In this document: positions 34,286 through 43,189 of the stretch, piece after piece
Layout: the number at the start of each line of letters is the position of its first letter
Position numbering within the stretch: the first letter of the stretch is position 1
From: Jeongeupia wiesaeckerbachi
Lineage (GTDB): Bacteria; Pseudomonadota; Gammaproteobacteria; Burkholderiales; Chitinibacteraceae
DNA: 64,000 nucleotides
Reading direction: 5' to 3'
Assembly: GCF_050916355.1 (NCBI RefSeq)
Contig: NZ_CP136946.1
Location: 1,488,001-1,552,000, forward strand
The notes under the pieces: generated by a model
Told to the model about the DNA's origin: nothing
The model's input: the letters and a program-made list of their open reading frames with translations, nothing else
Databases searched by the model: none
Translations under genes and position numbers: made by a program

Positions 34286-35428
34286 TTATTGCTGCATTGC
34301 GGTAATCTGTGCTTTATTCTGGAAAATAATATCAGCAATACGTTCCGAGGCTTTCCCGTCGCCATATGGATTGTGGGCAAGAGCCATCGCATCGTAAAAG
34401 ACAGATTCATCGAGTAAGTTATTCACTTCATTTTCTATAGTATCAGAGTGAGTGCCCACTAGCTTCACTGTTCCCGCCTCGACAGCTTCAGGCCGTTCTG
34501 TGGTATCTCGCATAACTAATACTGGTTTTCCGAGGGAAGGGGCCTCCTCCTGCACACCACCGCTATCAGTCAGAATGATATAGCTTTGGCTCATCAGGTA
34601 GACAAATGGCAAGTAGTCTTGTGGAGCTATTAGATGGATGTTCTCAATTCCGGACAAAATCCGATTGACCGGCTCTTGAACGTTGGGATTCAGATGAACC
34701 GGATACACAATCTGAACATCCGGCCGCTGGGCTATATTAGCGAGCGCACGACATAAATTCTCGAAACCTTGGCCGAAATTTTCTCTTCTGTGGCCCGTGA
34801 CCAAAATTAATTTTTTTCCGGCATCGAGAAAAGGAAAATGCTTTCGCATTTCAATGGTAAGTGATTCGTTCGAATTTAGTTTCTGATTTATTTTTAAAAG
34901 TGCATCAATGACTGTATTCCCCGTGACGTGAATACTTTCAGCCGCAACGCCTTCTCGCAGTAAATTTTCTTGGCTAGTCGAAGTGGGGGAGAAATGGATG
35001 GCGCTGATCGCACCTGCAATTTTCCTATTCATTTCTTCTGGCCATGGTGAGTAGATGTTGCCAGTTCTTAACCCTGCTTCAACATGCCCGACAGGGATGC
35101 GCTGGTAGAATGCGGCTATGCTCGCTGCCATTGTTGTTGTCGTGTCGCCATGTACTAAAACCATATTTGGTTTCCAGGCGTTGAATACGTCACGTAGTCC
35201 GATTAATACGCGGTTGGTGATATCGGTTAGGCCCTGATCAGGCTTCATAAGATCTAAATCAAAATCCGGAGTGATTTCAAAAAGATCAAGTACCTGATCC
35301 AGCATTTGCCGATGCTGAGCTGTAACACAGATTCGGACTTCGAATCGAGTGTCAGTACTTAGTTGTTGTACAAGAGGTGCCATTTTAATGGCTTCTGGCC
35401 TTGTTCCGAAAACGACAAGAATTCTCAT
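34286..35428 (-). CDS. wecB: UDP-N-acetylglucosamine 2-epimerase (non-hydrolysing)
   Basis: A 380-residue epimerase that makes UDP-ManNAc from UDP-GlcNAc. Seen: ILVVFGTRPEAIKMAPLVQQ, VTAQHRQMLDQVL at about residue 36, VLVHGDTTTTMAASIAAFY at about 91, GHVEAGLRTGNIYSPWPEE at about 114, VTGHRRENFGQGFENLCRAL at about 211, SGGVQEEAPSLGKPVLVMRD at about 290 and TERPEAVEAGTVKLVG. It is transcribed toward the rightward locus on the opposite strand. No wecC dehydrogenase is present here, so ManNAc itself may be the sugar used. It shares the AT-rich composition of the locus. Confidence 0.96.
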   Translation of the reverse strand: MRILVVFGTRPEAIKMAPLVQQLSTDTRFEVRICVTAQHRQMLDQVLDLFEITPDFDLDLMKPDQGLTDITNRVLIGLRDVFNAWKPNMVLVHGDTTTTMAASIAAFYQRIPVGHVEAGLRTGNIYSPWPEEMNRKIAGAISAIHFSPTSTSQENLLREGVAAESIHVTGNTVIDALLKINQKLNSNESLTIEMRKHFPFLDAGKKLILVTGHRRENFGQGFENLCRALANIAQRPDVQIVYPVHLNPNVQEPVNRILSGIENIHLIAPQDYLPFVYLMSQSYIILTDSGGVQEEAPSLGKPVLVMRDTTERPEAVEAGTVKLVGTHSDTIENEVNNLLDESVFYDAMALAHNPYGDGKASERIADIIFQNKAQITAMQQ

Positions 35429-35578
35429 TGCTTTTACGCTTCATTTATTGGTGATGACGGATGTGCTGGATTCTTGATTCTGACTTGATGTTTTTTTAAT
35501 TTTTGCCTATTGGGCGGATAAATTTTATGTCGGCTGAATTACTGATCTTAGGGTTTGATGGTGCCTGCTTTTTCTAAT

Positions 35579-37030
35579 CTATACGAGCACCACATCAAAC
35601 TGTTCCTGTGAATATGCAGTTTCCACCTGCAAGTAAATTGGTTTCGTAATGAAATCCGCTAGCATCGCCAAATTAGTTGATTCTTCGTCGAGAAACCGAT
35701 CGATCACTCCTTGTGATGCAAGAATCCGATATTCACGCGCACTGAACTGGCGTTCCTCGCGCAGGATTTCCCGCAGAATTTCGAAGCACACCGATTCGGC
35801 GGTCTTGATTTCGCCGCGGCCCTGGCAGGTGGGACAGGGTTCGCACAGCACATGTGCCAGCGATTCGCGGGTGCGTTTGCGGGTGATCTCGATCAGTCCG
35901 AGGCTGGTGAAGGTCGAGACGGTGATCTTGGTGCGGTCGCGTGCCAAGGCCTTCTTCAGTTCGTCGAGCACGGCCGTCTGGTGCTCGGCGTTGTCCATGT
36001 CGATGAAGTCGACAATGATGATGCCGCCAAGGTTGCGCAGCCGCAGTTGCCGGGCGATGACGTGGGTGGCTTCGAGGTTGGTCTTGAAGATCGTGTCGTC
36101 GAAGTTGCGCGTGCCGACGAAGCCGCCGGTGTTGACGTCGATCGTCGTCATCGCTTCGGTCTGATCGATGATCAGATAGCCACCGAACTTGAGGTTGACG
36201 CGACGGCTCAGCGCGCGCTCGATTTCGGCTTCGATGCCGTAGAGCTCGAACAGCGGCCGCTCGCCGCTGTAATGCTGGACGCGCGGGGCGACGTCGGCGA
36301 CGAAGCGACCGGCGAATTCGGCCATTTTCAGGTAGTTCTCGCGGCTGTCGACCAGCACCGTTTCGGTGTCGGCGTTGACCATGTCGCGCAAGGCGCGCAG
36401 CTGCAGCGACAGATCCTGGAATAGCAACGATTTGGCCGGCAGCTTTTGCGATTTCTGCAGGATGTCGGCCCAGATCAGGTCGAGATAGTCGATGTCGGCT
36501 TTGAGTTCGTCATCGGTGGCGTGATCGGCGCTGGTGCGGATGATGTAGCCGTGGTGATCTTGCGGTAGCAACCGGTTCAGCCGTTCGCGCAGTTGTTCGC
36601 GCTCGTCGCCGTTTTCGATCCGCTGGCTGATGCCGATATGGTGTTCCTGCGGCAGGAAAACGAGAAAGCGCCCGGCGATGCTGATCTGCGTCGACAGCCG
36701 CGCGCCCTTGGTGCCGATCGGGTCCTTGATCACCTGCACCATGACCGGCTGGCCTTCGTGGACCAGTTTTTCGATCCGAAAGGTTTCGTTCGGATTTTGC
36801 CGCTGTTCGATCACGTCGGCGATATGCAGGAAGGCGGCGCGCTCCAACCCGATTTCGACGAAGGCCGACTGCATGCCTGGCAGCACCCGTTTGACCATGC
36901 CGAGATAGATATTGCCGACCAGACCCAGATGCGCGCTGCGCTCGATATGGATGTCCTGGACGATGCCGTCCTCGATCGTGGCGACGCGGGTTTCCTGCGG
37001 GGTAACGTTGACGAGAATCTCTTCTTTCAT
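35579..37030 (-). CDS. rng: Ribonuclease G
   Basis: A 483-residue RNase E/G family endonuclease that trims the 5' end of 16S rRNA and decays mRNA. It has the S1 domain (residues about 35-125, GNIYLGMVKRVLPGMQSAFV), the DNase-I-like catalytic region with GGYLIIDQTEAMTTIDVNTG (about 283) and IVDFIDMD (about 339), and the Zn-link CEPCPTCQGRGE (about 403). The last roughly 55 codons are markedly more AT-rich than the rest, while the protein still reads normally. No maf gene precedes it, unlike in many proteobacteria. Confidence 0.96.
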   Translation of the reverse strand: MKEEILVNVTPQETRVATIEDGIVQDIHIERSAHLGLVGNIYLGMVKRVLPGMQSAFVEIGLERAAFLHIADVIEQRQNPNETFRIEKLVHEGQPVMVQVIKDPIGTKGARLSTQISIAGRFLVFLPQEHHIGISQRIENGDEREQLRERLNRLLPQDHHGYIIRTSADHATDDELKADIDYLDLIWADILQKSQKLPAKSLLFQDLSLQLRALRDMVNADTETVLVDSRENYLKMAEFAGRFVADVAPRVQHYSGERPLFELYGIEAEIERALSRRVNLKFGGYLIIDQTEAMTTIDVNTGGFVGTRNFDDTIFKTNLEATHVIARQLRLRNLGGIIIVDFIDMDNAEHQTAVLDELKKALARDRTKITVSTFTSLGLIEITRKRTRESLAHVLCEPCPTCQGRGEIKTAESVCFEILREILREERQFSAREYRILASQGVIDRFLDEESTNLAMLADFITKPIYLQVETAYSQEQFDVVLV

Positions 37031-37083
37031 TGCGGACGGCGGCAGTCGGTCGGGACGTCGAGCTTAACAGAAAGCCGTCCGGC

Positions 37084-38088
37084 TCAGGCGGCGCGGCCCA
37101 TGATCGTCAGGCCCAGTCGTTGCAACTCGTCCCAAGCATCGCCATCGCCGATGCCCTTGACCAGCCGGTCGATCCGCGCCGCACGCGCCAGGCCATCGCG
37201 CAGCGCGCTGCCGCCGACGCGCGACAACGCGCCGTCGATCAAGCGTTGCTTGTTGCCCCAGATCCGGTTTTCCTTGAACAGCTGCGGCATCGGCACACCG
37301 CGGGCGCGGCCCTGGCCGATCCGGTACAGCGCACGGATTTCCTCGCTCATCGCCCACAGCACCAGATGCGGCGCTTCGCCCTCGGCCCTGAGGCCGTCGA
37401 GCATGCGGCAGAAGCGGGTTGCGTCGCCGCCCAGCAAGGCCTCGCCGAGCTGGAATACGTCGTAACGGGCGACGTCGGCGATCGTCTGCGTCAGCATCGC
37501 CAGGGTGATTTCACCCTGCGGATAGAGCAGGCCGAGTTTGAGGATTTCCTGGTGCGCGGCAAACAGATTGCCTTCGACCCGATCGGCGAGAAAGTCGAGT
37601 GCGTCGAGTGCCAGCGTCTGGCCTTGCGCGCCGAAGCGTTCGCGCATCCAGCCCGGCAGCGCGTTGCGATCGATGGCCTTGGCTTCGACGACATCGCCGT
37701 GCGTCGCCAGCGCCTGGAACCATTTGGCGTTCTGCCCGGCCCGGTCCAGCTTCGGCAGCTGGACCAGCGTGATCGTGTCGGGTGGCAGATCGGCGCAATA
37801 GGCTTCGATGGCCTTGGCTCCTTCGACGCCGGGCTTGCCGGTCGGGATGCGCAGCTCGATCAGCTTCTTGTCGGCAAACAGCGAGAACGAGTTGCCGAGC
37901 AAGGCCAGCCGGCTCCAGCTGAAGCCGGCCTCGACCGTCAGCACTTCGCGCTCCGCATGGCCGGCTTGGCGTGCGGCATCGCGCACCGCCTGCGCGGCCT
38001 CCTGGGCGAGAAAGGCTTCATCGCCGTGGATCGTGTACAGCGGCGCCAGCCGGGTGGCCAGCTGCCGCGCGAGCTGTTCGCTACGCAT
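37084..38088 (-). CDS. holA: DNA polymerase III subunit delta
   Basis: A 334-residue clamp-loader delta subunit. The N-domain has TIHGDEAFLAQEAAQAVRDA and VEAGFSWSRL, with LFADKKLIELRIPTGKPG at about residue 69. The middle part carries LFAAHQEILKLGLLYPQGEI and the C-domain IWGNKQRLIDGAL. The start overlaps the lptE stop by one base, in the usual leuS-lptE-holA order, so it is the third gene of that operon. Confidence 0.93.
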   Translation of the reverse strand: MRSEQLARQLATRLAPLYTIHGDEAFLAQEAAQAVRDAARQAGHAEREVLTVEAGFSWSRLALLGNSFSLFADKKLIELRIPTGKPGVEGAKAIEAYCADLPPDTITLVQLPKLDRAGQNAKWFQALATHGDVVEAKAIDRNALPGWMRERFGAQGQTLALDALDFLADRVEGNLFAAHQEILKLGLLYPQGEITLAMLTQTIADVARYDVFQLGEALLGGDATRFCRMLDGLRAEGEAPHLVLWAMSEEIRALYRIGQGRARGVPMPQLFKENRIWGNKQRLIDGALSRVGGSALRDGLARAARIDRLVKGIGDGDAWDELQRLGLTIMGRAA

Positions 38089-38639
38089 TACTGCAGCGAC
38101 TTGATCATTTGCTCGGTCTGCGACGGTTTCGGGGGGGGCGGATTGGCCTTGATCTTCTCCGCGTTGCGCGCTGCGGCGTTGATCCGGCGCAGGATGTTCT
38201 GGCTGGCGTCACGCTGCATGCCTTCGACCAGTTGCGCCTTCTCGGCATCTTCGCCCAGCGGATTGTTCTCGTCGTAGGTGTAGTCGCGGAACAACTGAAC
38301 CTTGCCGTCGTCGATCAGATAGTTGTCGCCCTGGCGAACGCGGAAGCGCACGGTGTAATAAACGCGGTACTCGCTGACCCGTCCCGAGCTGTTGACGGTC
38401 AGCACCTTCTGGTTGTCGCCTTCGCTGACGATGTCGATCTTCGCTGTGTTCTCGTCTGGCTTGTCGAGCAGTTTCACGTCGGGCAGAACCGACAGGTATT
38501 CGCGCAATGCGTTGGCCGTACCGCCGCCGCCGCTGACGGTCGCCGTGGCGTAGGGGAAAGCGCCGCCGGCGCCCTGGCCGCGGAGGTGGAAGCCGCAGGC
38601 GGTGAGCAACAGGGTGGCGACGATCAGCAGGTAACGCAT
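38088..38639 (-). CDS. lptE: LPS-assembly lipoprotein LptE
   Basis: A 183-residue outer-membrane lipoprotein. Signal peptide MRYLLIVATLLLTAC with lipobox LTAC, then GFHLRGQG, the typical LptE start. Later VYYTVRFRVRQGDNYLIDDG and LFRDYTYDENNPLGEDAEK (about residue 125) are family hallmarks. It plugs LptD and helps insert LPS at the cell surface, which links it to the O-antigen locus in role. GGAG lies seven bases before the ATG. It has a Pro-rich C-terminus. Confidence 0.93.
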   Translation of the reverse strand: MRYLLIVATLLLTACGFHLRGQGAGGAFPYATATVSGGGGTANALREYLSVLPDVKLLDKPDENTAKIDIVSEGDNQKVLTVNSSGRVSEYRVYYTVRFRVRQGDNYLIDDGKVQLFRDYTYDENNPLGEDAEKAQLVEGMQRDASQNILRRINAAARNAEKIKANPPPPKPSQTEQMIKSLQ

Positions 38640-38682
38640 TGCATACTCCAGTGAAACGAGCCGGGCAGCGCCCGGCCGGCAA

Positions 38683-41286
38683 TCAGGCGACGATGTTGAC
38701 GAGTCGGCCCGGAACGATGATGACTTTCTTCGGCGCGCCTTCGAGGAACTTCTGCACGCCTTCCAGCGCCAGTGCCGCGGCTTCGATCGTGTTCTTCGGT
38801 GCGTCCTTGGCGACATGGATCTCGCCGCGCAGCTTGCCGTTGACCTGCACCATCAGCTTGATCTCGTCCTGCGTCAGCGCGTCCGCCGCTGGCGTTGGCC
38901 AGGTCGCGTCGGCGATTTCGTCACCGTAGCCAAGCTCGCACCACAGCTGGTGAGCGATATGCGGCGCGGCCGGGTAGATCGCGCGCAGCAGGATGCCGAA
39001 CGATTCGCGCAGTACCGCGGCGTTGTCGCCGGCATACGCATCCAGTGCGTTCAGGAGCTTCATCACGCCCGAAACAACGGTGTTGTACTGCAGCCGTTCG
39101 AAGTCGGCGTCGATCTGCTTGAGCGTGCTGTGGATCTCGAAGCGCAGCGCCTTGTCATCCTTGGACAATTCGGCCGGCAGCGCGCCGGCGGCGCGAATCG
39201 CGTCGGCGTGCTTGTAGCCGAAGTTCCACAGCCGGCGCAGGTAGCGATACGCGCCTTCGACGCCGCTGTCGGACCAGGCCGCGCTCTGGTCGGGCGGGCC
39301 GGCGAACATCGTGAACAGTCGCGCGGTGTCGGCACCGTACTGCTCGATGATGTCCTTCGGTTCGACGACGTTGTTCTTCGACTTGGACATCTTCTCGATG
39401 CCGCCCATCACCACCGGCTGGCCGTCTTCCTTGGCGATCGCTGCAACCGGCCGGCCCTTGTCGTCGTGCTGGACATCGACTTCGGCCGGATAGAACCAGC
39501 GCTTCTTGCCCGAGGCTTCCTCGCGGTAATAGCAGTCACGCAGCAGCATGCCCTGGGTGAACAGGTTCTTGAACGGTTCGCCGAAGTTGATCAGCCCGGC
39601 GTCGCGCATCGCCTTGGTCCAGAAGCGTGCGTACAAAAGGTGCAAGACCGCGTGCTCGATGCCGCCGATGTACTGGTCCATGGCCATCCAGTACTTGGTA
39701 CCCTCGCCGACCATCGCCTCGCTGTTCTTCGGGTCGCAATAGCGCATGAAGTACCAGCTCGAATCGACGAAGGTATCCATCGTGTCGGTTTCGCGCTGCG
39801 CCGGCTCGCCGCACTTCGGGCAGGCGACGTTGAGGAAGTCGTCGCGGTGCTTGAGCGGATTGCCCGAGCCGTCCGGGATGCAGTCGGTCGGCAGCACGAC
39901 CGGCAGGTCTTCATACGGCACCGGCACGTCGCCGCAGCACGGGCAGTGGATGATCGGGATCGGCGTGCCCCAGTAGCGCTGACGGCTAATGCCCCAGTCG
40001 CGCAGGCGCCAGGTGGTCTTCTTCTCGCCGGCGTCCTTGGTGGCCAGCTCGGCGGCGACCGCGTCGACGGCCGCCTTGTAGGCCAGACCATCGTAACGCC
40101 CGGAGTTCACCGTCACGCCGCGGCTTTTGTCGCCGTACCACTCGGCCCAGGCGTCGGTGCTGAAGGTTTCGCCGTCGACGGCGACGACCTGCTTGATCGG
40201 CAAGTTGTACTTCTTGGCGAAGGCAAAATCGCGCTCGTCATGCGCCGGCACCGCCATCACCGCGCCGTCGCCGTAGCCCATCAGCACATAATTGCCGATC
40301 CAGACCTCGACTTGTTCGCCGGTCAGCGGGTGGGTGACGAACAGGCCGGTCGATACGCCGACCTTGTCCTGCGCCGCCAGCTCGGCTTCGGTGGTGCCGC
40401 CGTGCTTGCATTCGTCGATGAAGGGCAGCAGCGCCGGGTTCAGCTCGGCCGCGCGCGTTGCCAGCGGGTGTTCGGCGGCGACGGCGCAGAAGGTCACGCC
40501 CATGATGGTGTCGGCGCGGGTGGTGAACACCCACAGCTTGCCCTCATTGATCAGCGCACCGCTGGCGTCCTTGATGTCATGGTCGAAGGCAAAGCGCACG
40601 CCCTCGGATTTGCCGATCCAGTTGCGCTGCATTGCGCGCACCATGTCGGGCCAGCCTTCCAGCTGGTCGATATCGTTCAGCAGCTCGTCGGCGTACTGGG
40701 TGATGCCGAAGTAGTAACCGGGAATCTCGCGTTTCTCGACCACCGCGCCCGAGCGCCAGCCGCGGCCGTCGACGACCTGTTCGTTGGCGAGCACGGTCTG
40801 GTCGACCGGATCCCAGTTGACGATCTGGGTCTTCTTGTAGGCAACGCCGGTTTCCAGCATCTTCAGGAAGAACCACTGGTTCCACTTGTAGTAGTCCGGA
40901 TCGCAGGTGGCGATCTCGCGCGACCAGTCGAACGCCAGACCCAGCGGCTGCATCTGCGACTTCATGTCGGCGATGTTGGCGTAGGTCCATTCGGCCGGCG
41001 ACTTCTTGTAGGCGATCGCTGCGTTCTCTGCCGGCAGGCCGAAGGCATCCCAGCCCATCGGCATCAGCACGTTGAAGCCGCGCATCCGCAGCTGGCGCGC
41101 CAGCATGTCGTTGATCGTGTAGTTGCGCACATGGCCCATGTGCAGCTTGCCCGACGGGTAGGGCAGCATCGAGCACGCGTAGTACTTGGGCTTGGACGCG
41201 TCTTCCAGCGCCTGGAAAACCTGGTTCTTTTCCCACTGTTGCTGGGCTGCGGCCTCGATCTGGGCCGGGGAGTAGTGCTCGTGCAT
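38683..41286 (-). CDS. leuS: Leucyl-tRNA synthetase
   Basis: An 867-residue class I synthetase of bacterial LeuRS type. It has SMLPYPSGKLHMGHVRNYTI with the HMGH (HIGH-like) motif at about residue 45, the CP1 editing domain with FTTRADTIMGVTFCAVAAEH at about 250, a zinc motif CPCCGD and CPKCGEP, FVDSSWYFMRYCDPKNSEAM at about 540, the KMSKSKNN loop at about 630 and the C-terminal anticodon domain ending VPGRLVNIVA. ATG at 41286 gives the standard N-terminus MHEHYSPAQIE; the longer upstream opening is rejected. It leads the leuS-lptE-holA operon. Confidence 0.98.
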   Translation of the reverse strand: MHEHYSPAQIEAAAQQQWEKNQVFQALEDASKPKYYACSMLPYPSGKLHMGHVRNYTINDMLARQLRMRGFNVLMPMGWDAFGLPAENAAIAYKKSPAEWTYANIADMKSQMQPLGLAFDWSREIATCDPDYYKWNQWFFLKMLETGVAYKKTQIVNWDPVDQTVLANEQVVDGRGWRSGAVVEKREIPGYYFGITQYADELLNDIDQLEGWPDMVRAMQRNWIGKSEGVRFAFDHDIKDASGALINEGKLWVFTTRADTIMGVTFCAVAAEHPLATRAAELNPALLPFIDECKHGGTTEAELAAQDKVGVSTGLFVTHPLTGEQVEVWIGNYVLMGYGDGAVMAVPAHDERDFAFAKKYNLPIKQVVAVDGETFSTDAWAEWYGDKSRGVTVNSGRYDGLAYKAAVDAVAAELATKDAGEKKTTWRLRDWGISRQRYWGTPIPIIHCPCCGDVPVPYEDLPVVLPTDCIPDGSGNPLKHRDDFLNVACPKCGEPAQRETDTMDTFVDSSWYFMRYCDPKNSEAMVGEGTKYWMAMDQYIGGIEHAVLHLLYARFWTKAMRDAGLINFGEPFKNLFTQGMLLRDCYYREEASGKKRWFYPAEVDVQHDDKGRPVAAIAKEDGQPVVMGGIEKMSKSKNNVVEPKDIIEQYGADTARLFTMFAGPPDQSAAWSDSGVEGAYRYLRRLWNFGYKHADAIRAAGALPAELSKDDKALRFEIHSTLKQIDADFERLQYNTVVSGVMKLLNALDAYAGDNAAVLRESFGILLRAIYPAAPHIAHQLWCELGYGDEIADATWPTPAADALTQDEIKLMVQVNGKLRGEIHVAKDAPKNTIEAAALALEGVQKFLEGAPKKVIIVPGRLVNIVA

Positions 41287-41398
41287 GCCGGATACTCGGA
41301 AGGACGAATGAGATAAGCCGCAGATTATAAGCCATGCCGCTCGGGCTGCGGACGCCGCCTCGGGCGTCAATGTGCCGCATGGCGGTATGTCGCGCACC

Positions 41399-41419
41399 TT
41401 GTATAGAACGATCGTACAA
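41399..41419. promoter_or_regulatory. Inverted repeat upstream of dinB
   Basis: TTGTA-N11-TACAA centred about 47 bases before the chosen dinB start, in a short AT-rich patch containing GAACGATCGTAC. It may be an operator or part of a promoter for the polymerase gene. It does not match the enterobacterial LexA box. Confidence 0.35.
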
Positions 41420-41455
41420 TATGGGCCTCGATTCTATTGGTGGGCGAGTAACTGC

Positions 41456-42514
41456 GTGGCTGCCGAGCGCAAGATCATCCATATCGATTGCGACTGCTTT
41501 TATGCGGCGGTCGAGATGCGCGACGATCCGTCGCTGCGTGATGTGCCGCTGGCGATCGGTGGTGCCGCCGAGCGTCGCGGCGTGATTGCCACCTGCAACT
41601 ATCCGGCGCGGCGCTTCGGCATCCGTTCGGCGATGTCGACGCGCACCGCCCTGCAGCGCTGCCCGAAGCTGGTGTTGTTGCCGCCGGATTTTCCGCGTTA
41701 CCGCGATGCCTCAAAGGCGATCCACGCGATCTTCCGCGATTACACCGAGCGGATAGAGCCGCTGTCGCTCGACGAGGCTTATCTCGACGTCACCGGCCTG
41801 GCGCATTGTCGCGGCAGTGCGACCTTGATGGCGCAGGAGATCCGCGCGCGTATCGCGGCCGAGGTTGGCATCACCGCCAGTGCCGGCATTGCGCCGAACA
41901 AGCTGCTGGCCAAGATCGCCAGCGACTGGCGCAAGCCCGACGGCCAGTTCGTGATCACGCCCGGCGAGGTGGCCGGCTTCATGCCGCCGCTGCCGGTGGG
42001 CAAGCTTTGGGGGGTGGGCAAGGCGACGGCCGGGCGTTTGGAAGAGATGGGGGTGCGGACGTGCGCCGATTTGCAGGCGTGGCCACTCGAACGGCTGGTG
42101 CGTCATTTCGGCAAGATGGGCGCGTCGCTGCATCAGCAATGTCGCGGTATCGATGCACGCTCGGTCGTCAGCAGCCGAGCGCGCAAGTCGCTGTCGGTCG
42201 AGCAGACCTACGCGGAGGATCTCGCCGATCTCGGCGCCTGCCTTGCGGCGTTGCCGGTGCTGGTCGACGATTTCGCAGCGCGTTTCGCCCGCAGCGGGGC
42301 CGCCAGCGAGCGTGCCAAGCCGGTGGTCAAGATCAAGTTCCACGATTTCAGCCAGACCACGGTCGAAGGGCCCGGTGCGCCGAATTTGTCGACCTTTGCC
42401 GCCTTGCTGTCGCAGGGATGGGCGCGCGGCGGCAAGCCGGTGCGGCTGCTCGGTGTCGGCGTACGCCTAGGTGACGCGCCACCGGCGCCCGAGCAGCCGG
42501 ATCTGTGGGGCTGA
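41456..42514 (+). CDS. dinB: DNA polymerase IV
   Basis: A 352-residue Y-family polymerase for translesion synthesis. The palm has IIHIDCDCFYAAVEMRDDPS with catalytic Asp, PLAIGGAAERRGVIATCNY, SLDEAYLDVTG at about residue 102, and SAGIAPNKLLAKIASDWRKP at about 141. The helix-hairpin-helix is GVGKATAGRLEEMGVRTCAD at about 185, and a C-terminal EQPDLWG resembles a beta-clamp binding motif. GTG at 41456 lies just before the first strand and is preceded by GGCGAG; an upstream ATG in frame would add 28 residues without family support. It is divergent from leuS. Confidence 0.93.
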   Translation: MAAERKIIHIDCDCFYAAVEMRDDPSLRDVPLAIGGAAERRGVIATCNYPARRFGIRSAMSTRTALQRCPKLVLLPPDFPRYRDASKAIHAIFRDYTERIEPLSLDEAYLDVTGLAHCRGSATLMAQEIRARIAAEVGITASAGIAPNKLLAKIASDWRKPDGQFVITPGEVAGFMPPLPVGKLWGVGKATAGRLEEMGVRTCADLQAWPLERLVRHFGKMGASLHQQCRGIDARSVVSSRARKSLSVEQTYAEDLADLGACLAALPVLVDDFAARFARSGAASERAKPVVKIKFHDFSQTTVEGPGAPNLSTFAALLSQGWARGGKPVRLLGVGVRLGDAPPAPEQPDLWG

Positions 42515-42523
42515 GTCGCCGGG

Positions 42524-42850
42524 TCAGTGCAGCTGCGCGCGCGGGCGGAACTGCAAGAGTGTTGCACTGGCTTGTGGGGGGCGCTCGCCGTGGTGCAGTA
42601 CGTAGTTCATCGTCAGGAACGAGGTCCACATCATTTCGTGGGCGATGACGGTTGCGTGCAGCGGATTCTTGGCGCGCCGGCGGTGCAGCTCAATGTGGTT
42701 CAGCAGTGCCTCGATCCGTTGCCGGCGTGGGGCTTCGACGTCATCGAGGGCCTGTTGCAACAAGCTGCTGCGCAGTGCTTCGAATGCGCCGGGGTCCTGG
42801 CGGTACAGCGCGGCCAGGGTATCGAAATCGGGTAGGTCGACGTGCGCCAT
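42524..42850 (-). CDS. DUF3135 domain protein
   Basis: A 108-residue helical protein with the DUF3135 pattern: LPDFDTLAALYRQDPGAFEA, an RRQRIEALLNHIELHRRRAK segment and NPLHATVIAHEMMWTSFLTM near the C-terminus. Function unknown. The ATG has GGAGGTG five bases upstream, a strong ribosome binding site. It is convergent with dinB, separated by nine bases. Confidence 0.8.
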   Translation of the reverse strand: MAHVDLPDFDTLAALYRQDPGAFEALRSSLLQQALDDVEAPRRQRIEALLNHIELHRRRAKNPLHATVIAHEMMWTSFLTMNYVLHHGERPPQASATLLQFRPRAQLH

Positions 42851-43010
42851 GATGCACCTCCGGGCCCGGGGCGGGCCGGTTGGGTGGCGGTGCGAGGCGA
42901 CTCTGCAGGGTCGGCTAAGGCGTCCGGTTCTGTTCGCGGGGCCACTATCGTTCCAGTGTAAGCGGCAAAACGGCGCCGTGCGTCGGCTTGGGGCGGGAGG
43001 GTGGAAAAGC

Positions 43011-43037
43011 AAAAAGCCGCACAATGTGCGGCTTTTT
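43011..43037. terminator. Intrinsic terminator near tRNA-Pro
   Basis: AAAAAGCCGCAC / GTGCGGCTTTTT stem with a 3-base loop. It lies 11 bases past the 3' end of the tRNA-Pro gene on the minus strand and is T-rich on both strands. Confidence 0.85.
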
Positions 43038-43047
43038 GCTGAGATTC

Positions 43048-43124
43048 TGGTCGGGGTGAGAGGATTCGAACCTCCGGCCTCTACGTCCCGAACGTAGCGC
43101 TCTACCAGGCTAAGCTACACCCCG
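43048..43124 (-). tRNA. tRNA-Pro (CGG anticodon)
   Basis: A complete cloverleaf on the minus strand. The acceptor is CGGGGTG / CACCCCG with discriminator A and an encoded CCA. The anticodon stem is CTACG / CGTAG with loop TTCGGGA, and the T-arm contains GTTCGAATC. Anticodon CGG reads proline CCG codons. Length 77 bases. Confidence 0.96.
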
Positions 43125-43189
43125 ATCTCGAAAGAGAGCGCCATTATGGTAAGCCCCTAGGGGGCTGTCAAGCGCTTTCGCGAGAAACG

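Noticed and set aside
38815..41316. 833-codon open frame on the plus strand
   Set aside because: It is antisense to leuS and is an artefact of high-GC codon usage. Its translation is Arg/Val/His-rich with no domain.
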